Origin: Tomocerus qinae
Taxonomy: Eukaryota; Arthropoda; Collembola; Entomobryomorpha; Tomoceridae
Reading direction: 5' to 3'
Length of the DNA stretch: 64,000 nucleotides
NCBI GenBank assembly: GCA_020055645.1
Contig: CM034546.1
Location: 17,298,001-17,362,000, forward strand
Each line of letters opens with the position of its first letter. Positions within the stretch are counted from its first letter, which is position 1. The notes beneath the pieces are model-generated. The model was not told where the DNA came from. It saw nothing but the letters and a program-made list of their open reading frames with translations, and ran no database searches. Positions 1 to 9,958 of this stretch are shown one piece after another. Position numbers and translations under genes: made by a program.

Positions 1-2505
1 TCCGGTAATATTTTCAGTTGGTAAAAGGGAGTTTGTCTCCAGTGACTTTTCTAAGTGTCTCTTCATCCTGAAATATCAAGGAAAGTGATGTAATGATGAG
101 TTGCTAAATTTACGAATCACAACTTACCAATAAATGACAGTGAACAGAAGGAGGGCAATGAAGACGCAGAAGATACAGAAAACCATCCAAATGTCAATTG
201 CCATTGTATAACTCACGTCAGGAGATTCTTGCCTGAAAAACATTTTAAAATACGCTTTACTCTAGTTTTCATAATAAAATTAATTTCATAAGTTTTCAGA
301 GAAATTTTGAATTGATTTGAATTACTTTTCATAAATTCAGTTAGGATTGTAAAAATCGAAAGGTATATAAATATATTGATTTAATTTGAACCTTTTCACA
401 CATTTTTTTTGCAAAAGGGATGATTTACATTTGGCAATGCAGAATGAAAATAAAAATAATTTATAAAAATTAACATCAAAGCAGTTCCTATATTAAACTA
501 ATCGCTTCATTATTTTTAACGTCAGCAATTTCTCTTGCAACCTTGAGAAGTTAATTACATATAGCATAATTATGTTAAAATATACCTGACACTGGAGAAC
601 ATAGCTGTGAGAGTGAGAAGTGTCGTCATACTAATTCCTATTCGAGCTTCGACCATGTTAATTGGTAGTAGAAAACAAAGCCAAGTGATGAGTATTAGAA
701 GCACACTTGGCAGATATGTCTGTACAAGATGGTAGGTTAATTCTCTTCTAATCTTGATCGAAAACTTTAAAGCTGAGTACTTTCCACCTTTTAAAATGTC
801 AAAAACAAAATTACGAAAATCAAATCCGAATTCAAGTAATTAAATAAAATTTATTGACTAAAACGCTAACTTCGGAAACGATCGAATTGTTCGTAGATGT
901 AAAGTCCAACATCTTTTTGTTCCGGTGTTGGTCTAACGCCTTCAACAAGAACTCTAAAATTGGGATCATCCGGGTCATTCAAATACACAGACTCTTGCTT
1001 ATGTGCACCTCGGGCCCAATGCAAAGATAGATAGGATTGATTGTACGAGTCTATAAATAACAATGTACAGTTTTAGCAATTTATATCAGTTACAAATACT
1101 TATTTCGTGACCATATTAAGTTTAGTAATAAAATATGAATAAAATCGACTAAAATCATAAATAGTGAAATCTTGTTAAATACAAAGCGATGAATAGGTTT
1201 AATGCAAAAAGTCTAAAATATGTTTTTCTAATTTTCTTAACTTACAACTTCGAATATGAAAATCACAATCTTGAGTGTCAGCTGGGTAGTAGTAGAACTT
1301 CATCCCGCACCTCAGTTTCAAAGTGACCCTGAAATGAAATTAAAAACAAATTAGCGGCTATTTCTTTATTATATAATAAAATTATATAATAAAATATGGT
1401 ATAATATTATTCTGAGTTTAAGCCACCTTGAGGTATAAATAATATCTCCACTATCATTATCTTCATATTCTCCATTCTCTTCCCTGTAACCCAAAAACAA
1501 GAGAGTTACTAATTTTCCCAGAATAGACGTCTTGTCAACGGAAGCCATCTCATCTATAAAAAAATTCCATTTTAAAATTCTCCGTCAGACAATTCATCTG
1601 AATTACTTACCAATAAATAAATCCGGTACCCAGATCTGTTTTAAAGCCTCGGGAGCCAGAGTACGAGTTGTAATTACTTCGCCAGTCGCAGGGTCTTCAA
1701 AATTTAATTTTTCAAGATGTTTGTAAATCGCCCAATCAACCCAATGCACTCTAAAGTCTGTATCCAGTGTAATAATCTAGCAATATTAAAATGTTTATCA
1801 TAATGGTAATAGTGAAACTGCTGAGACTTAAGAGACAACATTGAAAATTAAAATATTTATGAAATGTAGAATACCCACCTCATTTTTTTCATCGATATCT
1901 AAAATGCTTCTGATGAACATGCTCACGTGAATTTCCACTTTTCCATAGACTTCTTCGCTTCCGTCGTAATAATTTGCCGGAATTCGTAGCTTGTTGTATT
2001 TATCGGGAAGAGGGAGAAAATTTTGTGGTGGGAGAGTAACATCCGACTCGTGCTCTCCATCTTCATCATCACTGGGCGTTGTGCTTGATGTATGATTTGC
2101 AGGTTTACTTGTTGAAGTATCGGATAATTCGGGAATTGCTTTCGTAGTTTCCTCTAGTTCTTTTAAAATATTGACCGTCGAAGTAGGTTCTTCTTCATTG
2201 GAGATCGTCGTAGATGCGTGATTACCAGATTTAGTCGAATTAACAGGTATTTCTGGTTTTGTAGTACCTTCTACCGTTTTTGAGTTAATTGATGATGTAG
2301 TAGACTTATCATCACTGGTTGTTGCTCTAAATGATTGATTTACAGCTCTAGTCTGACCAGCTGATATTTTTGGATTTGTTGCTGTAGTGTTCTCCACTGT
2401 TTTTGAAATATTAGAAATCGGTTCGGATTTCCCATAGGATAAAGGACACAAAAATAGGAGAATGTAGCTCCATAATTGAGTATATTTCAATATTGAATAT
2501 TTCAT
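1..2505 (-). CDS. Cys-loop ligand-gated ion channel subunit (anion-channel-like), partial at 3' end
   Basis: Pentameric receptor subunit of the plasma membrane. I read eight exons by GT-AG sites: 2505-1879, 1776-1611, 1553-1427, 1328-1246, 1050-871, 787-586, 232-128 and 67 to beyond the window start; phases join without a break. Exon 1 gives a signal peptide, then about 120 Ser/Thr-rich residues, then the start of the ligand-binding domain. Exon 4 carries the Cys-loop, two cysteines 13 residues apart with a central FYYYPAD. Exon 6 holds M1 and M2 (M2 contains TTLLTLTAM) and exon 7 holds M3. The M1-M2 link reads VEAR; an Ala-Arg pair there is usual in GABA/glutamate/pH-gated chloride channels and unlike nicotinic receptors, so anion selectivity is inferred. 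The M3-M4 loop begins in exon 8; M4 is outside. The exon 5 donor (GTTAGC) is weak. Ligand and exact subfamily cannot be told. Confidence 0.88.
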
Positions 2506-3915
2506 GGTAGCTCTTGTCTGTTTTAAAACATATTCAGAAGTATTGATTCAAAAGACATTGTACAAAACATCTAAATGCTTTGCTTGCATATTAAAATTAA
2601 TGCTGGGTGGACAGGAAGAACTGAAGTTATGGGGGCAGTAAAATAATTTATATGTAATTGCTTTAAACTAGATCCTGAATATTTATTAAATGATTTAAGA
2701 TCTTTATTCATTATGATTTTATGATACATTCTAAGCATAAATAAATTGATTCTGATTCTAATTCTACTGCTTGTCTATTAGCTCTCACCAACATTCTATA
2801 ATATATTGCCATAAATTTTCCATTGACAAATCTAGTGGTTTTTAACAATCATTTTCATTTCATAAATAGATGACTTGACTTGATAATTGACTCCAGAATC
2901 ATTTCTCGATAATGGGTTAAGAATATTTAGCTCCAGTATAGCATAAAATTCTCGTTCGGAATGTAGATTATCATAAATGGGTTTCTCTTCTCTGTTCAGT
3001 AATATAGCACTTGTTATACTAAAATTATATTATATTAGGTATATTATATATGAATATTATCGCGAAAATTGAAAACAATATTAACTGAAAGCAGACGCAG
3101 CACAATTACTTTGGGAATAATTCTAAAGTATATTTATTATAATTTCTGCATAATTTGTTCATTTAAACTTAATAACGACATACGTAACACACTGACGGTG
3201 TATACACGCTAATTTCCGCATTAATTGTTGCAGATTATCATACTTTAGTTACCATTAATACCATACGTGCCTTGACAGCCTTGGAGATTTCATTTCAGTT
3301 TTATTTCACATAGCTACATACTGCATACAGTCTCCGATATATTATTTTCCACAAAATCTAGCTAAAATGACAAAATATTTGATTCAAGGTTAAAATTTAA
3401 TTCTCTGACTTAGGGCACAGCACAATGCCAAATAGTATGTAAAGGCTTATAAAGGATTTAGCTTATACAACAATTAAATTTTCAATTAAAGGTTTTTTTT
3501 AACTAAGCCCGATGAGAGATTGAGATTATTACGTAGTGATCTAATGGTTTTAAAACTTCAACTGATTATCTTTTGCAATTGTGTCATAGTTTTCATTAAT
3601 ATTGGAAAATAGCAATACTTAAGTGGGGATATAAATGTCCACAGGCTATATAATATAACAATGCATTTTCTTGCACTATTCTTGGCAGAACCAATTCGAT
3701 ATGATACGTAATAAAAAGATTCAATGGGGCCTCGCGCGAATACTTCGCCCACGGCCTCGCAAAAGCTTGTGCCGGCCCTGCGTATCATTATTCTAATTTC
3801 TACAGTCATAAATTTAAAATGTTGAACATAGCTTGATCTTTGATTATTTCCTAGATTTCTCAGTCGACTTTTCCCTACTCTTCGTAATACAGTTCGGATT
3901 GTAAACTCGGAAAGT
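2506..3915. other. Intergenic region between divergent channel and VMO-I genes
   Basis: No supportable gene. The two flanking genes point away from each other, so both promoters should lie here. A GC-rich patch at about 3724-3780 ends in GCCGGCCCTG, resembling a hAT transposon terminus, but I found no partner end or target duplication. The longer minus-strand reading frames around 3558-4334 are shadows of the VMO-I exon. Confidence 0.5.
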
Positions 3916-4566
3916 ATGGGATTTTTACTAAAGCTATCCATAACTCTTTTACAAACACAAATATTAACTGTCTTTGTGAATTGTAGTATAATATCATCAC
4001 CAAGAGTAACCGATTGGGGTGACTGGGGAGAGTGGGAAAATTGTCCTCCCTCAACATACGCTGTTGGTTTCCAATTGAAAGTAGAATCGAAATTGGGGGA
4101 TGATGGCGACGATACTTCATTAAACGGAATTAAACTGTTTTGCAATACTAATCCCCATGCAGACAACAACTCCGACTCCCAAATTAGCAGCTCTATTGGT
4201 CCTTGGGGAGATTGGCAGTCCAAAATGAGATGTAACCAAAGCTTCCTCACCGGCTTCAGAATTCGCCTGGAAGCCTCTTGCGGTAGTAAATGTGATGATA
4301 CGGCGGCTAATAACATTGATGCGTTTTGTGACAAGGAACGTTGGAAATATGGACAGGGAAACGATTTGGGAAAGTGGAGTCAAAATCAACTCTGCCCTGG
4401 CTTAGAAAAAATTTGCGGTATAAGAACACAAGTTGAGAAACCTCAAGGAAGCGGTATGTCAGAATATTTATCATTTCTCCCAAAAAATTGTGACTGAAAC
4501 ATTTTTTAAATCATTTTAGGAGATGACACATCGTTGAATAACGTTGACTTCAAATGCTGTCCCTGA
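3916..4566 (+). CDS. Secreted vitelline membrane outer layer protein 1 (VMO-I) domain protein
   Basis: Two exons, 3916-4453 and 4520-4566, give a 194-residue protein. The intron starts GTATGT and ends TTTTAG, and the phase is kept. Without splicing the frame would stop at 4497 and lose the last VMO-I strand. The N-terminus is a hydrophobic signal peptide of about 23 residues. The body shows the internal repeats typical of the VMO-I beta-prism: WGDWGEWENCP, then GDDGDDTSLNGIKLFC; WGDWQSKMRC, then CDDTAANNIDAFC; and LGKWSQNQLCP, with the second exon supplying GDDTSLNNVDFKC. Each repeat pairs a Trp-rich start with a DDT-x-x-N-x-I/V-x-x-x-C end. VMO-I proteins are extracellular and best known from egg coats; the role here is unknown. 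An ATTAAA poly(A)-like signal lies at 4580. Confidence 0.87.
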
Positions 4567-5761
4567 ATTGTTCAATGTTATTAAAAGTGTCAATATTACC
4601 TTGCTAAGTAAGACACAGTTCAATACAGTTTACCAACATTTGACTTTTTCAGTGAATACGATTAGATAAATGTTAGATCTGTTTTCACGTGACGTACAAG
4701 TGATAAGTTACTAGCGGAGATTTTGGTTGGAAATTATTCATTGGGTTAGGTTTTTTTCAGCCGGTGCCATCGATTAAAAGTTTAGCCAGCTTAACTGGTG
4801 AGTATTATGGTTAGCGGAATAAGCCGAAGCGTGGCTAGTTGGCTTGGAGGTTAAATTAAGCGGTGGTCTATCAAAATGGAACTATACACTATTATAGGAT
4901 GGAAAAATTGGCGTAATTTTTTGGATTTTAGATAGTTTCAGCATTTCTGCCAATTTCAGTTTGCTCCGATTAAAACTGAACTCTGTTAAGACGGCACAAA
5001 ATTGGAACAGTAGAAACGCAAACGGGTAGGGTTTTTTAGTTGTTGCAGTTGAAGCACTGCGACCCATAATCTTTAGTTGGAGAGCGAAGAAGAAGAAATC
5101 CCTTGACGGGCGCAAAGGTGATACTAAATAAACCCTAACAAATGGGTGTACGGAAATATCAGAGTCTGAAAAGTAATAAAAATAAAATTATAACTATACT
5201 TATAATCAGTTAAAAAACAAATTTATTTATGCTTTTAAGAAGAGAAAAGATGTTGCAATTTTATTTCTTGAAACGTTATGCTATTTCTGTAAAACTGCTT
5301 TTCATATCAGTACCAAAAAACCACTTTTTCATATTACCACTATAGAATATATTACAGCAATTGTTGTTGTCATATTTAGCATAAACCGAGAATGCTTCTT
5401 GGAAAATTGTTTTTAATGTCGTGGAATTTTGGCGCTTGTCAGGATCCATATGCTAGCATAAGTGCATTAAATAGTATACATTGTAATGTTAAAAAACAAC
5501 AAACTTTTACAAAATAAGTTCATAAAATACATCTTTTTAATTTCTAATCTACAATAAGGTTAAGTAGTAAAATCGAGGGGCAAATCGGCTGTCAAGAACA
5601 GGACCTGGCCATTTTTCTTCCTTAAATGTATTTTGGTCTTACAAGTTGCTTGCATGTTGAAACCGATGGAAACTTTTCGATTAATATATTCATCAGATAG
5701 CTATTTACGTCGACTGTCTGTTATACCGTGATTGTAATCATTATGCTTTAAGTCTTCGTTA
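4567..5761. other. Intergenic region
   Basis: AT-rich, with no open frame that looks coding. The minus-strand frame at 4882-5115 has no domain or splice support. Nothing else identified. Confidence 0.45.
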
Positions 5762-6104
5762 GGGAATACAATGCTGTTGTTAGAGAAGTCGCTTTGAATT
5801 ATTTATTTGTTTGCTTTAGACTACTGACAATTGTGGCAATATACGGAAGTCCCCAATGTTCTTGAATTCAATGTCTATAAATAGTACTTCTGACTAGGCC
5901 AGCTTCTATGCAATGTAGTGCCTGAAAGAGCAGCAATTCCGTATTGGTTAAGTAATACAAATCCGTTGCTAAATAAGAGTCGTTGAATTATTTATTGGCT
6001 TGTATGACACTTGTGGCCTAACGTAAAGAAACTTCATGAAGGTTTTAGAAGTTTTATTGGTGTCTAGGCCAGCTTCTACAATGCAGATGTCTGAAAGAGC
6101 AGCA
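5762..6104 (+). repeat. Tandem duplication of about 170 bp upstream of the intact IR gene
   Basis: Two diverged direct copies, about 5762-5936 and 5937-6104. Both run through a segment with TTGAATTATTTATT, then ACTTGTGGC or AATTGTGGC, and both end with a block reading TAGGCCAGCTTCTA followed by CTGAAAGAGCAGC. The second copy ends 73 bp before the IR start codon, so the duplicated block probably lies in its promoter or 5' UTR. Confidence 0.65.
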
Positions 6105-6177
6105 AAATAGTTCCATATTTTAAACTTTGCGATAGAGAATATAACTTTTAGTTCATACTATTGATAGTCTCACAAAA

Positions 6178-8559
6178 ATGAAGTCTTTTTTTCTACTTGT
6201 TCTTTTTTTCGTTAAATCATTCTTTGGATGGAAACTAAAAGACGTCGTGGACCTTGAAAAATATTGCTACATCCATATAGTTTTGCTGCCAAAATCTTTG
6301 CATAGTCCATCGGTAACAGAAGAGCCATTAGTAAATGACTTACAAGACATCGATATTCCTTTGGCGATTACAAAGCTAAAATTTAATGAGGAAGAAAAAG
6401 AGTGCAACTTAAAACTAATAAATTCGATGGTAGTAGAAATTAGAGATCGGTGCAAGAGAAAGTTTAGTAGAAATGATACATTGAAAGTGGCAATGCCGCA
6501 TCGATTTGGTCGATTTGTTTGTGTGGTGCATATTACATTCAATTTGGATCCTATGTATAATCCGGACACAATGTTGATTGATTATATAAGCCACGGATCT
6601 AACAATGGAAGAGATGAAAATGAAAACATTATTGTGACGAAGAGATACAACATGGCGGAACATTCTGCTGTATACATGATGGTGACTAAAGATAATTTAT
6701 TGTTAGCAAAGTCATATGCTAATGTTTGGTTTTACCAATATTTTCGAAGGATGACATGGTTTATTCTTTCGCTGACAAATGAAGACGATTCTGTGAATTT
6801 AATCTGGCCACAAACTAATCAGAATCACGTTGAGTCATTTTCTCTATTCACAATTTGTTCCCATAAACATTGCCTAGATCAACCATTTCGTGACAAACTG
6901 ATAAAATACATGATTGAGAAAAGCGGATTTCTAAATACATTTGTGAATATAGCCGGTGAGGCATACGACTACTCTGAACAATATCAATCCTACAAAGCAT
7001 ACTGTGGACCACCACTTCATAAAGCTTATTTCACAAATACTGTCTTTGGCAATAATGAACTTCCTCTTATGATTCTTTCCATTATTTTTGAAAGATATCA
7101 AAATTCCACATTAGCTATGAACAGTCGAGAACGGGTTTGTTATGGAAAGACAAACAAACTTTCGTTTTATATGCAATTGAGTTATAAAACCAATATTGAT
7201 CATGATCCTTATTTAACAATGATGCCTACCATGGAGGAATCCTACAATTTCATTTCCTGTGTCGTTTTGGAAGATGAGAGTCTCTCCTTCTATGGATATA
7301 TTAAACCCTTCGAACCTTATGCTTGGCTCGGCTTGATTGTTACAGTTTCTGTTGCAGTTGCTTTCGTCCATGGAGTAGTGTATTGGAAGAAAGAGGAAAG
7401 TATTCCATTTCTAATGATTTGTTATGCATATATCTTGGAAGTCAGTTATTCGCTGTCAGCCAAAGCAGATAAAACACTCTGGCTCAAGTTGGTCATTTGT
7501 CCGTTGTTGCTCATGTTGATTGTGTTGACCAACGGATACAAGGGTATTGTCATCACGGACTTAGTGGAGCCACGCCCGGTGAAACAAATTGAATCTATTG
7601 AACAACTGGCAAACCTCCCTAATATAAATGTTATTTCGACGACGAAACATGGTCACGACTTTGATCCTTTTCATGTCCCTTTAATCACATTAATTATTAC
7701 GCTACAGACATATTACCGTAACTGCTTGCGCATGAAAAACCTTGGCACATTTCCTTTCAACTTAACTTATTGCGAAGAAAAACTTCGAAAATATGAAAAT
7801 TTTTCCACCGATTTTGAATATGATGTCAAAGATCAAAAAATATTAGAAAATTCCTTTCAGAACTTTGACGCAGAGCTACTTGATCGTCATTTTGGGTTTA
7901 GAATGACTTTTAACATAAATGGATTTCTAAATGTCAAAACGAAACAAATGTTAATGAAAATTAGGGAAATGGTCCGATTTCTTCCAGGATTTCCTTATGC
8001 AATGACTCCTCACAGTTGGATTGCAAAATGCAACAATTCTGTTCTAATTATTCAGAGTTCCATTCTCCACCGACTTTTGAACGACTCCTACTGGAATCCT
8101 CAGATTGGCGGAGTTCAACCGATTAAAAAGTTATACCGTGGAAAGGAAGAAGATGCAATTCTATTGACTTCTCTTTATACGGCATTTTTATCTGGAAATG
8201 TTCCAATGCTAACTCCATTCCTAAGGCGTAATTTATTTGTTTTATGTCACTCAGGACTTTTTGATAAATGGTTGGAATATTACAAGAGATGGAATTTCAC
8301 AGAATGCAAAACTTGCTGGTTGAGGGATCCACCGAGGGCTTTGACATTTTACAACTCAAATATAGGGACGATCTTTTTTATATTTTTATCATTGGGATTA
8401 ATATACAGTACTGCCTTTACGTGGGAAAATCGGGTGTCTCTGAAGAAAACTTTCGTAGAAATTGTTTTTATTTTATTGAAATCCGCAAAAAATTTAAAAG
8501 CAAAATTTTTGTATTTATTTTATAATTTTTCTCGTCAACAGTGTCCTACGTCATTATAA
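6178..8559 (+). CDS. Divergent ionotropic receptor (IR), intact, intronless
   Basis: Arthropod IRs are variant ionotropic glutamate receptors that act as chemosensory cation channels. This 793-residue frame has a signal peptide at residues 1-17, a long divergent S1 half, M1 at about 382-404 (AWLGLIVTVSVAVAFVHG), a pore segment and M2 at about 409-457 ending LTNGYKG, the post-M2 motif ITDLVEPRPV, an S2 half to about 725 with GLFDKWLEYYKRW before M3, and M3 at about 729-750. The length fits a divergent IR. The start at 6178 is the first ATG and is followed at once by the signal sequence. An AATAAA lies at 8805. From position 6722 onward it is unit 1 of the tandem array; the first 181 codons exist only here. 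It lacks the transposon and frameshift of the other units and is the only copy likely to be functional. The ligand is unknown. Confidence 0.9.
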   Translation: MKSFFLLVLFFVKSFFGWKLKDVVDLEKYCYIHIVLLPKSLHSPSVTEEPLVNDLQDIDIPLAITKLKFNEEEKECNLKLINSMVVEIRDRCKRKFSRNDTLKVAMPHRFGRFVCVVHITFNLDPMYNPDTMLIDYISHGSNNGRDENENIIVTKRYNMAEHSAVYMMVTKDNLLLAKSYANVWFYQYFRRMTWFILSLTNEDDSVNLIWPQTNQNHVESFSLFTICSHKHCLDQPFRDKLIKYMIEKSGFLNTFVNIAGEAYDYSEQYQSYKAYCGPPLHKAYFTNTVFGNNELPLMILSIIFERYQNSTLAMNSRERVCYGKTNKLSFYMQLSYKTNIDHDPYLTMMPTMEESYNFISCVVLEDESLSFYGYIKPFEPYAWLGLIVTVSVAVAFVHGVVYWKKEESIPFLMICYAYILEVSYSLSAKADKTLWLKLVICPLLLMLIVLTNGYKGIVITDLVEPRPVKQIESIEQLANLPNINVISTTKHGHDFDPFHVPLITLIITLQTYYRNCLRMKNLGTFPFNLTYCEEKLRKYENFSTDFEYDVKDQKILENSFQNFDAELLDRHFGFRMTFNINGFLNVKTKQMLMKIREMVRFLPGFPYAMTPHSWIAKCNNSVLIIQSSILHRLLNDSYWNPQIGGVQPIKKLYRGKEEDAILLTSLYTAFLSGNVPMLTPFLRRNLFVLCHSGLFDKWLEYYKRWNFTECKTCWLRDPPRALTFYNSNIGTIFFIFLSLGLIYSTAFTWENRVSLKKTFVEIVFILLKSAKNLKAKFLYLFYNFSRQQCPTSL

Positions 8560-9958
8560 GAGATGCCCGATTCCATTGAAAATTTTGCTGTGTGAAATTA
8601 GTGGTACAAATTTTGAAGTTGAGATTGCAATATTTAGACGGCGGGATTAAATTATACTCCACCTAAGTCTCTGCATTTTTGTCATGGAATACTATAAGAG
8701 TGAATGGCTTTAAATGTAATTAGGAATATCAGCAGTGATTAGCGACAATACAAGTTTGGACATGAAATATAAAGTCCTTTATACTTCTAACTTTTTGGTA
8801 TTTTAATAAACCGTAACAAACAGATTAAACAGATTAGTACAGATTATTTAGACTTCCTAAAATATAAGTTTTAAAACTTTATTTTCTATGAAATATTTCC
8901 AATTAGCCCCTTAATTATTGAAATTAATCCTATTTATTTGATTGTACACCGAAAGTTATAAAAATGTTACTAAAACCAAGGTTGCATTTGGTTTCCCCCA
9001 TTTAAAATTGATATGAATGTGCCAATTTAATTGCAATTAATTTCTCAATCGGCAAGGGTTGTTAGTTGGTTGGATCTTGGATCCCACTCTAATAGATGAA
9101 CACTTATCAATTTGTAACAACAATGGTCATCTGCTAAGCTATTTTAACTTTGGCACCAAATTTTATTCAAAATTTAAACACGAAATTTAAATGAAACTAT
9201 TTTTACCATTTATACCACTTACCACCACATTTTAGGTAGTGGTATTTAACGTTACATACCATTAAAAACCACTTACCAGTGGTAAGCGGTAAATGGTATT
9301 TTGTACACTGTCAATAATGCCATACAGTCCTCTGGCAATATAGCCTCAGCAGTTCTCATGAAGATGACCAATATAGTTAGTTCTTTGGAAAAGGATTAAG
9401 GTGTGGATTAGCTCATCACTACCACCAATTGTGTTATGAGTGTTAAATTTCATGAAAGATTTTCGAACGTTGGGCAGCTCATAATATTGATTAAAATGAG
9501 AAAAATTTCAATCTTTATGCGAATGATTGTCAAAACTGCAAAGTATCCTAAGAATTGTATTTAACATTTTGTAGACATTTTGTAGTGCGTTGAACTAAAA
9601 CACGAATAAATAAAAATGTGTAATAACAAAAGAGTATAATTTTTTCACCTAATTGTAAATGAGCGGAAAGCGGTATGAACTAATTATAAGAAACATTGAG
9701 ATAGTTATGCAATCGTTGTTATTCATATTATCGAGATAATACTAAGGCAAAAAAGTAAACTTAAGTATTGCTACGAATTTTCTAGCTACAATGACTGATG
9801 TTGAGAAAACATCCAACTTTATCAGTAATCGTAAGTAAATGATAACAAGGTTTTTAATTTATTACAAAAATGAATATAATTACAATCTTAGTCCAAAACA
9901 TAAAAAATTATAATAGATTTGGGACAGAGTTTTTTAGGCTTCTTCTTTTACAAAATAT
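8560..9958 (+). repeat. Spacer of the IR tandem unit (3' flank)
   Basis: Noncoding 3' flank of the IR, repeated at 12862-14258, 17160-18555, 21454-22850, 25754-27154, 30058-31452 and 34356-35750. It holds an AATAAA just past the gene, an inverted relative of a TGGTAAGTGG-rich repeat (about 9055-9310, minus), and a possible orphan first exon at 9791-9830 (ATG, 40 nt, followed by GTAAGT) with no partner exon found. Its far end probably derives from the 3' UTR of the neighbouring knottin gene, because an AATAAA on the minus strand lies at 35651-35656. Confidence 0.7.

Noticed and set aside
3724-3780. hAT-like terminus ending GCCGGCCCTG
   Set aside because: No partner end and no 8-bp duplication found; at most a truncated element.
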